The notes beneath the pieces were generated by a model, which saw nothing but the letters and a program-made list of their open reading frames with translations, was not told the DNA's origin and ran no database searches. Of a DNA stretch of 64,000 bases, positions 31,346 to 43,068 are shown in pieces. The DNA is from Antilocapra americana. Taxonomy: Eukaryota; Chordata; Mammalia; Artiodactyla; Antilocapridae. Every line of letters begins with the position of its first letter. Positions within the stretch are counted from its first letter, which is position 1. Made by a program: the position numbers and the translations under genes. The stretch is from contig ML661885.1 in assembly GCA_007570785.1 (NCBI GenBank), forward strand, positions 32,847,942-32,911,941. Direction: 5' to 3'.

Positions 31346-32406
31346 AATACAAGACTTTTTTTTTTTTCTGGCCTATGGGAGCTCTGCCCCAGTGAGAGTT
31401 GAGCGTGAAGGTGGTGCAGCTGCTTGGCTTGCAAGGACCCTGGTGGTGCCAAGTGTTCAAGGACACAAACTGCCTCGGCAGCAGGAGTTATGGCCCTATC
31501 AGAGTCTTTTTTGGATCCTCTTGTAGGTGATGATCAGAAGGCCTCTTTGGCCAGTCTTTCTCTGTAGCTCCACCCATTCAGGCACTTAGAGGAGTCCCTT
31601 GCCTGGGGTCCTTCTCTGTTGTTCTGCGCATCAGGCACATGTTTGGACCCCTGACTAGGGTCCTACTCTGTAGTTCTGTACATCAGTCACTTAAAGGAGC
31701 ATCCTGGGTGGGGGTCCTGCTCTGTAGTTCAATGCATTAGGCACTTGATGGGCCAGCCTCTCTATTGTTCAGCTGCTGCTGCCGTCATGTGGACAGAGAG
31801 AGGCTATGGTGATGGCTCCACCCCCTTCGTGTGACTCAGCAGTATCGCCTTGCTTCCATGGCTGCTTGGCTTTCGTCCACAGGCATTTCCCATCACGATC
31901 TCTTCCCTCACATCCCCTCCATCTGTCTCTCCGCAGTCAACAGCAGCCCTCACACTGGGATTGCTCCACAGTCCCTAAACTCCAGCTCCCAGCTGCTGCC
32001 CCTTCCAGGAGACCCGTGTTACTTCTCAGCATATGTATGGCTACGGCAAAGACTATATGATTCTCATTCCATTTAGGCTGCCACAGATCAGCTGTTTCAC
32101 TCTCAGTCTTAAATGTTTCTCCTCTGACTCAGAAAATTTGCCCCTCTGTGGGCATCGGACCCCTGCTTCAGTTCCCCCACCTGCAGAGTGTAGGTCCAGA
32201 ACTACTAATACTCCTGTTTTTACCCCTAGTTCCTTCATCCTACCTTTTGTGTGGTTCTATATATTCTTTTCCACAGGTCATGTCCTCCTGTATGCTCTCA
32301 GCTGCTGTTCTGCATTCACTTATGTGTCTGAAGGTGTATTCCTGATGTATCTGTGGAGAGAGATGTACTCCATGTCAACCTACTCCTCTGCCATCTTGTT
32401 CTTTTT

Positions 32407-32839
32407 AATATTGTCCTTAATGTATTTTTGACAGCTGTGTCAGCCTCTGAGTTTCTGTGCAATCTCTTCTAAATTTCACTTTTTCTGCCATTCAGCTCCC
32501 TATATGGCTAATAGAAAAATCTGTGGTTTTTCATGTTTTATTTCCATGTACTCTGAAAAGAGAATAAAGTTGTGACTAGAGTTACTCTAAAGAACCTGTA
32601 ATATTGGGTAGAAACAGAAGCAACATTCATTTGAGCACTTTATGACTTGTTACAGTCCTTAATTGGGATTTTCACATTGTTTATTCAATTTAGATGGCAG
32701 TAGAAGACTACATCTTGCAGGAATGTCCATTGTACCTTGGCAGCTGTTCAGGGCCAATAATCCAACTTTAGTAGACAAGGAAGAGGAATCAGAATTGCAA
32801 CCACATTCTGGAAAATTTTAAGCAGATATACATTGCACC
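32407..32839. other. No recognised feature
   Basis: Unique-looking flank of the L1; no family recognised. Confidence 0.45.
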
Positions 32840-33099
32840 TTGTTTTAGTTTCAGATTGCCCAGAAGATCCTGGGATAATAATTCAAATTTGAATGATTTA
32901 TTTGGCAAGTAGAGGGAATACCAAAAGAAGAGTGTGGAGGTAACACAAGAAATGGAAGGCAATCAATAAAGGATATACTATTCCAGCCACCATAGTGGGC
33001 AACTGAAGCTTATTCCCATAGGGGACCTCTGGGAAATGGTACAAAACACATGCTTCAGAATTATCCCACCCAAGATGCAAGGGTGGGATACTCTTGAAA

Positions 33100-33142
<43 letters not shown>

Positions 33143-33590
33143 TTAATTTGTCAAGAGCTGTTCTGTGGGTATTAACTCAGTACTTCTGGCATGCCATTTT
33201 TCACAGTTGGGGTAAGAGGATGAAGACAAGTCCTTGGGCTCATCTGGAATTTAGAAGTCTGGCAGAGGAAATTGAGACATTTGAGCGATATGATAGCATC
33301 TGCTACACATCTGGATCCACCTCCCCTCCAGGGCTGAATACATGAACTCACAGGTTGTCTGCTGCACATTTTCATAGAACACAATACACATAGATGACAA
33401 GGTGAGTGGTGCCCCTCTGGAGTGAGGCAGCTTGACCATTCCCATCTGCGGTCCAGTTCAGTCCTCACAACTACTTGTCGTTTTGGTCCATATGACATTA
33501 AACTGTCAACTTCTCTCATTAACTTCTCCCACAATTGGTTCTCATAGTAATCTACAGACAAGGCCTGACTCCAGCCACCATGGTTCAATT
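32840..33590. other. Unidentified coherent block, possible old LTR or DNA-transposon relic
   Basis: About 750 bp of moderately GC-rich sequence in an AT-rich setting, containing a 138-residue minus-strand open frame (33172-33588) with several tryptophans and cysteines but no domain I recognise. It has an aataaa at about 32966 and an embedded (TA)n run. Composition differs from both flanks, which is why I treat it as one block. I cannot name a family. Confidence 0.3.
33101..33138. repeat. (TA)19 microsatellite
   Basis: Uninterrupted ta dinucleotides over 38 bp. Such runs are length-polymorphic and can extrude cruciforms. Confidence 0.98.
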
Positions 33591-33852
33591 AGAGAAATTT
33601 CTAAATAGCTTCCATTGAGAGTGAGACTGAATTTTCAGACTTATTAACCCTTGTCTCTTTAGAATAATTACTTTTCACTAACTGAACTAATCAGTCAGAC
33701 ATATATACAATCCATTACACTTAATATGATGCTTTTAGAACCAAAGTAGAGACTGATGGATTACAGCAGGGAAGATAAAAAGCTAAGAATAGTTGTTTCC
33801 ACTATAACACACTTTGTATCTTGGGCAATGCTCTCTTTCTCTAGTAATACAG

Positions 33853-33856
<4 letters not shown>
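33591..33856. other. No recognised feature
   Basis: AT-rich sequence ahead of the CA microsatellite. Confidence 0.4.

Positions 33857-33887
<31 letters not shown>
33857..33887. repeat. (AC)n microsatellite
   Basis: About fifteen ac units, uninterrupted; a potential polymorphic marker. Confidence 0.98.
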
Positions 33888-33891
<4 letters not shown>

Positions 33892-33924
33892 TGCCATTAT
33901 TTAATAAATTCATGAAGTATCAAT

Positions 33925-34110
33925 GATAGCCCCTCTTTTTGAAATTGGCATATAGTTACTGTATGATGTTGTGTTAATTTCTGCTATACAACAAAGCAAA
34001 TCAGATATATGTACATGCATAACTCCTCCCTCTAGAGACTCCCTCCAAACCCCACCATATCCCACCTCACTAACCCTTCTTTGATGTTGGGTATATTCAC
34101 AAGAATAAGA
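33925..34110 (-). mobile_element. L1 3' UTR fragment, antisense
   Basis: 'catatagttactgtatgat', 'gttgtgttaatttctgcta' and 'acaacaaagcaaatcagat' match the L1 3' UTR in reverse ('acaatgttgtgttagtttctgct', 'gcaaagtgattcag'). The following 'ctagagactccctccaaac' resembles the C-rich (polypurine tract) zone of artiodactyl L1s. Confidence 0.7.
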
Positions 34111-35331
34111 CACACTATCAATCCACATTAAACTCATGGTGTATGAAAAACACAGACACGAAAACAATTATAATACAACAGCTGGTAACATCCTTGTTGA
34201 AAGCTGCTAATAATTTTGCAAATTCCAAGGTATCAATATTTAAATACAGTAGTCAAGTTGGATTCATGAAGCCTAGGCAACCTTGTTTACAAAGTCTTTA
34301 ACTTGGAACTTTATGAAGACAATAAGAAAATTTGAAAATGTTTGAACTTAGACATTGACATGGAAACTATACAATTTTTCACATCCTATCTTAAGCCAGG
34401 GTATTAATAATAAGCCAAACACCATTCAGTAGGGTTCTGATATCAGTGTTTGACTATTACTCACTTAAGGAACGACTAGTAGAGTAGCCAAGACAATAAT
34501 GTCTATTCCGATTTCAACTTGGATTCTTATTCTTCTAGGTTTGCTGATTTTTTGTATCTCCCATAATGTTTTATTTTTGTCCCATACAATCTACACTGGG
34601 ATGATGTCATTCTGAGAACTTGTCTGAGGTCTGTTTGAGGCAGAATCTTTATCATTATTTGCTTTTTGAGTTTTGTTTCCCTCTAACGTTCTATTTAAAA
34701 TGCCTGCTCCTGTTACTTGGCTATCTTGGTAAGCTTATTATTTTCTGGATGTGTTCTCCTGCCATAGTGAAGGATGGCTCCATTCAGCTCCAGCTGTCCT
34801 GAAGATCTGCTTCCTAATTAAAGCCTGTGCCCAAAATAAGCCCCTCATTTCATAGTGCCAAGACTCTTCAATATACAGTACTTCAAAGCAGCCCAACACT
34901 GGAGGCTCAATGTTCTGAGGTTATGTGATAATAAAAGCAGGAGCTAGAATTTCCAGTAGATACTGAGTACTCTAACTGTATACTGACTCTACCAGGTAGG
35001 TCCTGGCACAACATAAGAGTCTTACTCAGAAATATATTTCCTTGATTTGCCTTTGAGTATAATAAAGATGGCTTTATAGGATTTTTAGAAAAACTAGCTA
35101 ATTCTGCAATACTATAGTTCCTTCGATTAGCCATAGCATTAGTTCGCTGGCTTTCCTTCCATGGAATAAGGATGATCCCATTTGTGACTTTTTTTTTTTT
35201 CAAAAATAAGCAACTTCAAAAGTACATCTTATAGAACTATGTAGATATTCCATGAGTTTTGAAAAACTTGTTAAAATTACTATAAAGTATATTCATCATG
35301 ATAAATTGGAAAATTGTTACCAATTTACACT
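34111..35331. other. No gene or recognised repeat
   Basis: About 1.2 kb of unique-looking DNA, with a poly-T run at 35189-35200. Several short frames, none with a motif. Confidence 0.5.
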
Positions 35332-37828
35332 TGCTTACTGAACTTATATGCAGAGTACATCATGCAAAATGCCAGAATGATGAAGCACAAGCTGGAATCA
35401 AGATTTCAGGGAGAAATATCAATAATTTCAGATATTCAGATGACACCACCCTTATGACAAAAAGCAAAGAGGAACTAAAGAGCCTCTTGATGAGAGTGAA
35501 AGAGGAGAGTGAAAAAGCTGGCTTAAAACTCAACATTCAAATACAAAGACCCTGAATAGCCAAAGCAGTCTTGAAAAAAAATAATGGAGCTGGAGGAATC
35601 AACCTTCCTGTCTTTGGATTATACTACAAAGCTACAGTCAGCAAGACAGTATGGTACCTGCACAAAAACAGAGATATAGACCAATGGAACAAGATAAAAA
35701 GCCCAGAAATAAACCCATGCACCTATATGTGTATCTTATTTTTGATAAAGGAGGCAAGAATATATAATGGGGAAAAAGATAGCCTCTTCAATAAATGGTG
35801 CTGGGAAAACTGGACAGCTACATGTAAAAGAAGGAAATTATAATACTTCCTAACACCATACACAAAGATAAACTCAAAATGGATTAAAGACCTAAACATA
35901 TGACCAGAAACTATAAAACTCTTAGAGGAAAACATAGGCAGAACACTCGCTGACATAAATCAAAGCAAGATCCCCTATGACCCACATCCCAGAGTAAGAG
36001 AAATAAAAGCAAAAGTAAACAAGTGGGACCTGATTAAACTTAAAAGCTTTTGCACAGCAAAGCAAACTATAAGCAAGGTTAAAAGACAACCCTCAGAATC
36101 GGAGAAAATAATAGCAAATGAAACAACTGACAAAGGATTAATTTCTAAAATATATAAGCAGCTCATACAACTCAATGCCAGAAAAACAAACAACCCAATC
36201 AAAAAGTGGGAAAAAGACTTAAACAGACATTTCTCCAAAGAAAGACATACAGATGAGTAACAAACACATGAAAAGATGCTCAACATCACTCATTATTAAA
36301 GAAATGTAAAACAAAACCACAACGAGATATCACCTTACACTGGTCAGAATGGCCCTCATCAAAAAGTCTACAAACAATAAACGCTGGAAAGGGTGTGGAG
36401 AAAAGGGAACACTCTTGCACTCTTGGTGAGAATGTAAATTGATACAGCAACTATGGAAGATGGTATGGAGATTCCTTAAGAAACTAGGACTAAAACCACC
36501 ATATGACCCAGCAATCCCACTCCTAAGCATTTACCCTGAGGAAACCAAAATTGAAAGAGACATATGTATCCCATTGTTCATGTGGCACTATTTGCAATAG
36601 TTAGAACATGGATGTCCATTAACAGATGAATGGATAAAGAAGTTGTGATACATGTACACAATGGAATATTATTCAGCTATAAAAAGGAATGCATTTGAGT
36701 CAGTTCTGATGAGGTGGATGAACCTAGAACTTATTATACAGAGTAAAGTGAGTCAGAAAGAGAAAGAGAAATATATTCTAATGCATATATACAAAATCTA
36801 GAGAAATGTTACTGAGGAATTTATTTACATGGCAGCAATGGAGAAACAGACATAGAGAATAGACTTATGGACATAGGGACAGGGGAGGAGAGGGTGAAAC
36901 GTATGGAAAGTGTTACATGGGAACTTACATTACCGTATGTAAAATAGATAGCCAGAGGAAATTTCCTGTATGCCTCGGGAAACTCAAACAGGGGCTCTGT
37001 ATCAACCTAGAGGGGTGGGATGGGTTGGGAGATGGGAAAGACGTTCCAAAAGGATGGGCTATATGTTTATCTATGGCTGATTCATGCTGAAGTTTGACAG
37101 AAAACCACAAAATTCTGTAAAGCAATTATCCTTAAATTAAAAAAAAGTAAAAACAAAAAAACCTCAACATCCAAAAAACTAAGATCATGGCATCTGGTCC
37201 CATCACTTCATGTCAAATAGATGGGGAAACAATGGAAGTAGTGACAGACTTTATTTTCTTGGGCTCCAAAATCACTGCAGATGGTGACTGCAGCCATGAA
37301 ATTTAAAGACACTTGCTCCTTGGAAGAAAAGCTATGACCAACCTAGAGAGCATATCAAAAGCAGAGACATCACTTTGCTATGATTTTTCCAGTAGTCATG
37401 TATGGATGTGAGAGTTGGGCCATAAATAAATCTGAGTGCTAAAGAAATGATGCTTTTGAACTGTGTTATTGAAGAAGGGTCTTGAGTCCCTTGGACTGCA
37501 AGGAGATCAAACCAGTCAATTTTAAAGGAAATCAGTACTGAGTATTCATTGGAAGGACTGATGTTGAAGCTGAAGCTCCAGTACTTTGGCCACCTGATGC
37601 AAAGAACTGACTCATTGGAAAATATCCTGATGCTGGGAAAGATTGAAGGCAGGAGGAGAAGGGGAGAACAGATGATGAGTTGGTTGGATGAATCCATCCA
37701 CTGATTCAATGGATATGAGTTTGAGCAAGCTTCGGGGGTTGGTGATGGACATGGAAGCCTGGCATGCTGCAGTCCATGGGATCATAAAGAGTTGGATCAA
37801 CTGAACTACTGAACTGAACTGAACTGAT
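35332..37828 (+). mobile_element. BovB LINE 3' part, split by an L1
   Basis: The BovB ORF2/3' end in sense: 35332-35540, interrupted by L1, then 37163-37828 ending in the 'ctgaactgaactgaactg' tail. The reverse transcriptase motif reads YSDD (A to S) around 35430 in the frame FRYSDDTTLMTKSKEELKS. The right part shows CESWAIN-type text and stop codons. Inactive; 5'-truncated just before the catalytic motif. Confidence 0.93.
35541..37162 (+). mobile_element. L1 3' half inserted in BovB
   Basis: Sense L1, 1.6 kb, from ORF2 C-terminal text ([38 protein letters not shown]) to the 3' UTR ('gatacagagcccctgtttg' complement at about 36985-37005) and an A-rich tail ending at 37160. It is flanked by a 12-bp TSD with one mismatch: ctcaacattcaa (35529-35540) and ctcaacatccaa (37163-37174). 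It is the same subfamily as the antisense L1 at 25.8 kb, judging by shared 3' UTR text. Confidence 0.93.
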
Positions 37829-38024
37829 TGCCAATACTCCTCTGAATGCACTGTTCATTGCTGTCTAGTTCATCTATTCACATTATCATGAAAAATAAAT
37901 ATGGAGTGGGCAACTAGAATTGACTTTCTCCAAAAGATTTGTCTCACGATTTTCCTTTTATACCTTTGCATGCTAAGCATCTATGCCTGGAACTAAAGTC
38001 AGTCTTAAGGAGAGGGTTAAAAGA
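37829..38024. other. Unassigned sequence
   Basis: No family recognised. Confidence 0.4.
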
Positions 38025-38235
38025 ACAACTGGGGAGAGAGAACTCATATTTACTAAGCAATCCCTATGAATCAGGTAAGGCTCCTTATAAATATCTTATT
38101 TCATTTTCATAAAACTCTTGCAGGCTTTAAATTTTCTTTTATGGTTTAGGTAACTTTAAGAAGATAAATGACATAGCAGTTGAATCTATGACCTTCAGAC
38201 TACTGAGATCATGGTTTTCCATTTACATTTCTGCT
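38025..38235 (+). mobile_element. MIR SINE (ancient)
   Basis: 'actcatatttactaagca', 'tatcttatttcattttcat', 'aaaactcttgcaggc', 'gacatagcagttgaatct' follow the MIR order (start, core, 'atctcatttaatcctcac', 'cacagctag'). Strongly diverged. Confidence 0.55.
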
Positions 38236-38309
38236 ACATAATATACATGAAGTTGAAAAGTTGTGTTTAATTAAAACTTGATCTTCATGTTAAAACCATT
38301 TCTATTTGA

Positions 38310-38370
38310 AATATTCTCATTCATTCACTCAACAGCCAATATCTGGAGCATCTACTTTATGTCAAGTGTC
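38310..38370 (-). mobile_element. L2 3'-end fragment
   Basis: 'cattcactcaacagccaa' and 'agcatctactttatgtcaag' resemble the reversed L2 terminus ('attcaacaaatatttattgagc'). Confidence 0.4.
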
Positions 38371-40699
38371 GTATTAAACCTATTGTTACTCTGCTCATTC
38401 TCTATCATCTTATCCTGTGCAAAGAACTGATCTTGCTTAACTTCCCAGATGCTCAAGGACATGACACTTTTACAGATTTGAATTGATTTGACCTGTTTAA
38501 GCTTTGGAAGGATCACGGTTGATCTCTTTCAGATATATCTGAGGTACAGGGGGGGATGTTAATGCCAGTGCTTTGTACAGTTTAATCCTTTGACTTGAAA
38601 CCACCAATGTACTAAACTCAATTGGCTCATTCCAGTGAGTCAAATATCAAATTGGGCTCCATTTCTCTGTGAACTTTGCACAAAACAGAATCCTCTACAG
38701 ATCAAAGAGGGGTCCTAGAAGCGGATTCACATCCCAGAAAGCAGCTGTGCTCATACAGGCTGAATCCATGACATAGTCTTAAATAGAGAGATTCACAAGC
38801 CAACCAGAGATACTGAGATTGTGTCTCACAGTGCCAGAAAAGAAAACCTCATCTTCCCCTGATTTCATCTACAATGAAGTCAAAGATTGGATTTCTGGAA
38901 ATATCTGGATGACTGAGTAGAATTTTATGCAACTTCATCTCAATATTTGGTAACATTTATACATAGCCTGAGGTTGCTAAACTCAAGCCATTCCCTACTG
39001 TTTAAAACACTTTTTTCCTCCCCCACCCCCTCCCCTGCCACCCCATAAAATGGCCTCATTGTTCTTTATTTAGTCTAACAGAAAGATCCATGCACCAGGC
39101 ACTGCCTTAGCTTTGCTTGGCTTCAATTATACAAACTAACCACACTCAGTTGGATGGTAACTGCTGCTAGCAGTGTGCCTGCCCTTCTCCAATTCATGAG
39201 TGGAGTTTTTCCACCCACAATGTCAGGTACAGGATATGAACCAAGTATCAGAATTCTCTAGTGCAAACTGGGGGAAGTTCCAATGAAATGATACTGCTTC
39301 TAAGATGAAGGTATACTAACCTGCTTCCCCATACTTAACAACAATTAAAAGTCAGATTTTTAATTGATTAATAACTATGATCCTGGCACTAAACTAACTT
39401 TCTTACATACATTATCTCATTTAACAATATGGAATTCATCTATATTTTTTCAAATTCTTGAATACTTGAATATGTTACTCTCTCTTTTCTAAAATCACAG
39501 TTTGTTTTAATTCAGTTGAGTTGTCTGTCCTCTCCTGTTTGTGGTCCCCAAGGGCTGTCAACTCCCTGCGGCCATGCAATACCAATTACATATTTTCAGA
39601 CCACTAATCTCTCTCGGCCCCACCAGCTTTCCTGCTCCTGACCACAGAGTGACAACATCAGCTGCGCCATGCCACGGAAAACAGGACTCAACATTTCAGG
39701 AGAACCAGCTCAGCTAATAGAGTTTCCTGAGTTGTGGAAAACCCTCTTAGCACTTCAGTGTTGCATTAACCTGAGCTTCACCTGCTTTTGTTTGGGTAAC
39801 AGGGATCATGAGCCATGTGAACATCTTCCATGCAACCACAAACAGAAACAGGATGACTGCTCTTGTCCCAGAGGGACCCTCTCAGCCTGGCAACAAGCTG
39901 ATCCAGTTCAGTGGGCAATGTAGCTGAATGGAAACCCTGTTTTCAGGAGAACCAAAAAACCAAGATACTTTGTGACCCTGAGCTAGTATTTAACCTTTGG
40001 CTCTACCCTGAACCCAGCTGCAGGCACCTTTTAAAAACAATTAGATAACTGCTAGCCAAATATAAAAGGAACTGCTTTCAAGAATGAGCAGAGGTCATCA
40101 CCTGTCTCGGCCAATAAATTAGGTCATATATTTTGACCATGTTCAACCAAGACTCCTGTGGATGCTTATCAGGTCCAGGACCCTTTCCTGTTTCCAAATA
40201 CACAGCTTTGACAGGATTAATGAAGAGTTTTATCTTATTATTTTAACTGTACATGCACTTTAAAAACATCATCACTAAGCATAGGTATGATAATCTCTTA
40301 ATTTCTACAGGGCTCTTTGTTGTGAATTGGCCATTATTTGGAACTTTGATCCAGATCTTATAAGGATTTTGAAGTTTAAAATAGATCTGAAAGGATTATA
40401 AGTCAATTACATTGTGATTATTTTCATATTTCTTTTCATTTTCCCCTGCTTTACTTTAATCTAAAATGTATCTACTTTTCAAGTTATTCTCTCTCTGTTG
40501 CTGGGTTAATGCTAGAGTGAACATGGGATGAAAAAGAAGCTTCCTGGTAATATCCCACAAACCACTGAATTCATCCATCTTTCATAGATTTCTGTCTCCA
40601 GACCTTTCACAAAAGTGTAGAACACTTGCACTTTACCTTTTGTTGGAAATAATTATTTTCAAAGTTCCTTAATCTGTTTCTAAAAGATTGAAACAGTTT
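38371..40699. other. Mostly unique DNA; no gene recognised
   Basis: The longest low-repeat, less AT-rich stretch of this part of the window. It holds an 84-residue plus-strand frame (39669-39923) with a cysteine-rich C-terminal half and no recognisable domain, and an MIR-like piece at 39365-39450. No splice-site-bounded exon can be argued for. Confidence 0.45.
39365..39450 (+). mobile_element. MIR fragment
   Basis: 'aataactatgatcctggca', 'ctaaactaactttcttaca' and 'cattatctcatttaacaa' follow MIR order. Confidence 0.5.
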
Positions 40700-40925
40700 T
40701 ATTAAGGGTCTTGTGGGTAGTTGAGGACACAGTTAAAGTAAGGAAATCAAGTTTAAAGTATTACTATACATCACTATGATCTTTGTTTTATAAATGGGGA
40801 AGTGATATCATAGGGTACATTAAGACTCAGCCAAAACCACACCGCATAACAGCATATGGGAGACTTAGAAACAAAATTCTAGTAATGATCTAAAGCTTTC
40901 ATATATTGTGCTACATGATGCTTGA
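40700..40925 (+). mobile_element. MIR SINE (ancient)
   Basis: 'gttttataaatggggaag', 'actcagccaaaaccacac' and 'catatgggagacttagaaac' correspond to MIR 'ttttacagatgaggaaac', 'cccaaggtcacac' and 'gagctgggattcgaac'. Confidence 0.5.
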
Positions 40926-41551
40926 TAATACTAGATTAAACTAAGATACTCCTTTATTTCCAAAGACTTTGCAAGGTAAACCATTATGTAAGCAGATGGT
41001 ACTTCTGATTCAACACTTAGTCAGTGCTCAGAAGTAAATGTTGGACATAACACCAGAATGATCACAGTTGTCAGCCATTTTCCATAGAGGAGTTAAACTG
41101 GAATGAGAGTACCATATTTTTGCCATGGTACAAATAAAGGAACTCTTATAACAGTTCAAATAATCTATCCAAATTTAGAGTGAATATCTTATCTGTGAGT
41201 CTATTGTCAGCATTTTTCTTTTGAGTGCAGGAAAAATTGATATGAGTAAAATAAATGGGTTTGCTCATTTATGGAGAATGTTCCATCCTTTCGTTTTAGA
41301 GATAATTGGCACTTCCATTTGATTTGTAGATATTGATGATAAGCTGACCATATAAAAAGTATACAAGTGGGTATATTTCCCTCTGCTTTTGAAAATATTA
41401 CATTGAATCTTATAAAGTTAGAAAAAATAAAATACATAAGTGCTCTAAATAAGAGTCTGCCCAGAGTCACAGGTGATTTCCACTTATGACCAAGAATTAG
41501 AGGATAGATGAATTCCTTCTACTCCTTTCCATGGCCAATGCAAATCAGTGG
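40926..41551. other. No recognised feature
   Basis: Unique-looking AT-rich DNA. Confidence 0.45.
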
Positions 41552-41776
41552 CTAGTGTGTGTGCGCGTGCTCATTTATGTCCGACTCTGCAACACCAAAG
41601 ACTGTAGCCCACCAGGCTCCTCTGTCCCTGGGATTTCCTAGGCAAGAATACTGGAGTGGGTTGCCATTTCCTTCTCTGGGGGATCTTCCTGACCCAGGGA
41701 ACGAACCTACGTCTCTCAAGTCTCCTGCATTGTCAGGCAGGTTCTTTACCACTAACACCACTTGGGAAGCCCTGCC
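41552..41776 (-). mobile_element. Bov-tA SINE, antisense
   Basis: Full reverse SINE: tail with a gt/gc-rich start 'gtgtgtgtgcgcgtgctc', body 'ccaccaggctcctctgtcc', 'gcaagaatactggagtggg', 'cctgacccagggaacgaac', and head 'gttctttaccactaacacc' ending 'cttgggaagccc'. Confidence 0.93.
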
Positions 41777-42619
41777 AAGGTCACCAGCCCAGTAGCCCCT
41801 ACATTTCAGTCCAGAATAGAAAGCAAAAGCTTTGTGGCTCTGTAAAATTTTCAAATAACTAAAAGGGCTGATGATGATTAACTTTTATGGTAATTTGTTT
41901 GGCAGGATAACATGTGTAAATCCTCCCCATATCCACTCCTTCTCAAGCAGATTGTTAATATTTTGGAATGCCGGCCTCAGAGACTTTGGCAAGGTGAGAA
42001 ACATAAAGAGGAAATGGTGCTTTGAGGCTCAGGAAGTCAAGTTCAAGAAGAAAAGAGAGGTGATGCTTTTGAAAAGCTAAACATAGTTGGGAAAGGGAAA
42101 GAGATCTATAAATCCTCTGAGCAATGTCCATACATAGTCTGTGACAGCGATGTCGAAGGCGGCAAGACTTTAGAGGGGAATGGCTGTATTGTATGTATAA
42201 GGAGCCAGGATCATAAACACCAAGATTCCTAGGTCACAAAAGCTGTTCTCTGCACTCGAGTATAGCACATAAACACCAGAGTTCCAGACCTGAAGTGACA
42301 ATATGAACTGAATTAATGTAATGCAAAATACTGATTGATATCCATATAAATTTCTCCAGTGCTTTAGCACTAAGTAGAATCACAAAGTTTTAGAGGATGC
42401 GGAAATCTAGTTGCATTGACCAAGAAGTTTTCATTCTCAGGACTGATGTAAAAAAAAGTTAAGGTGGTATTTTTGTATAAATGTTTTTACTTACTTTACT
42501 TTGATAGAGGCAAACTTTCTTGATATATAAGATGTTGCCAATGTAACAGAATACCCAATAACAAGATGTGTATTCTTGGAAGTTAAAGAAACTTGTGTCT
42601 TTCCCTGCTTCTGTTCTGG
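41777..42619. other. No recognised feature
   Basis: Unique-looking DNA; short frames only. Confidence 0.45.
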
Positions 42620-42745
42620 GTATATCTTTTGACCTTGAACAAGCCCTTGAAATATGCTCAGCTTCATGTTCTTCATTTAAGATGGGAACAAGTATAGCTA
42701 TCAGGCTTACTTCATAAAGCTAGTAGACACAGAATTACCGATAGT
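42620..42745 (-). mobile_element. MIR SINE (ancient), antisense
   Basis: 'ttgaccttgaacaagccct', 'cagcttcatgttcttcatt', 'aagatgggaacaagtatag' match reversed MIR 'gaccttgggcaagttac', 'cctcagtttcctcatctgta', 'aaatggggataataa'. Confidence 0.65.
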
Positions 42746-42966
42746 AGTAGTAGGACCAATAGAGTTGGTGCTATTGTTGCTATTGTTGTTTATTAGTATT
42801 GCTGTGATGTGTAAAAATAGTTTCTTTAATAAGACCTACCAATAATTGTTTTCAATATAGCAATTAATAGGGATCATAGTTTCTCTAGCTGAAAAATGTA
42901 AATGTTGCAGGTAATACGAATACACTTTTATGTATCTGTACATATTTTAATAAATTTTTTTCTTTT

Positions 42967-43068
42967 TGCTAAGTTGCTTCAGTTGTGTCCAACTCTGCAA
43001 TCCTATGGACTGTAGCTGGCCAGGCTCCTTTATCCATGAGGATTCTCCAGGCAAGAAGACTGGAGTTT
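42967..43068 (-). mobile_element. Bov-A/Bov-tA SINE, truncated, antisense
   Basis: Only the BovB-related tail half: 'tgctaagttgcttcagttg', 'ctggccaggctcctttatc', 'attctccaggcaagaagac', stopping at 'tggag'. 5'-truncated, with no tRNA head. Confidence 0.9.

Larger units (their letters stand above)
25800..32406 (-). mobile_element. Ruminant L1, 3' tail to 5' terminus, internally deleted
   Basis: Antisense L1 of 6.6 kb. In order from the 3' end: poly-T and the 3' UTR (25800-26200, 'aatcagccacatgtataca', 'gatacagagcccctgtttg'), ORF2 C-terminus to about 26492, an abrupt jump back to mid-ORF2 ('gtggcctcatagaatgag'), the endonuclease (27306-27833), ORF2 start near 28030, ORF1 (28119-29020), and a long 5' UTR ending in 'ctcctctgccatcttgttc' at 32383-32401. 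Read on the element strand that is the hallmark L1 start 'aagatggcagaggag'. Stops and the ORF2 deletion make it inactive. An imperfect match between 25790-25806 and 32415-32431 is only a tentative TSD. Confidence 0.88.
29060..32406 (-). promoter_or_regulatory. Long L1 5' UTR with GC-rich 5' part
   Basis: About 3.3 kb between ORF1 and the 5' terminus, unusually long. It comprises a T/G-rich part (29060-29450), an A-rich tandemly duplicated part (29572-30500), and a GC-rich part (30670-32300) with phrases such as 'gggtcctgctctgtagttc' repeated with variation at 31610, 31665 and 31710. L1 5' UTRs hold the internal Pol II promoter (family knowledge). An embedded SINE-like segment lies at 31200-31345. 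Whether promoter activity survives is not visible. Confidence 0.6.

Noticed and set aside
39669..39923. 84-residue cysteine-containing frame as a small secreted protein gene
   Set aside because: No signal peptide at the start, no recognised family, no promoter or splice context; length is within chance expectation. Mentioned only in the low-repeat island.
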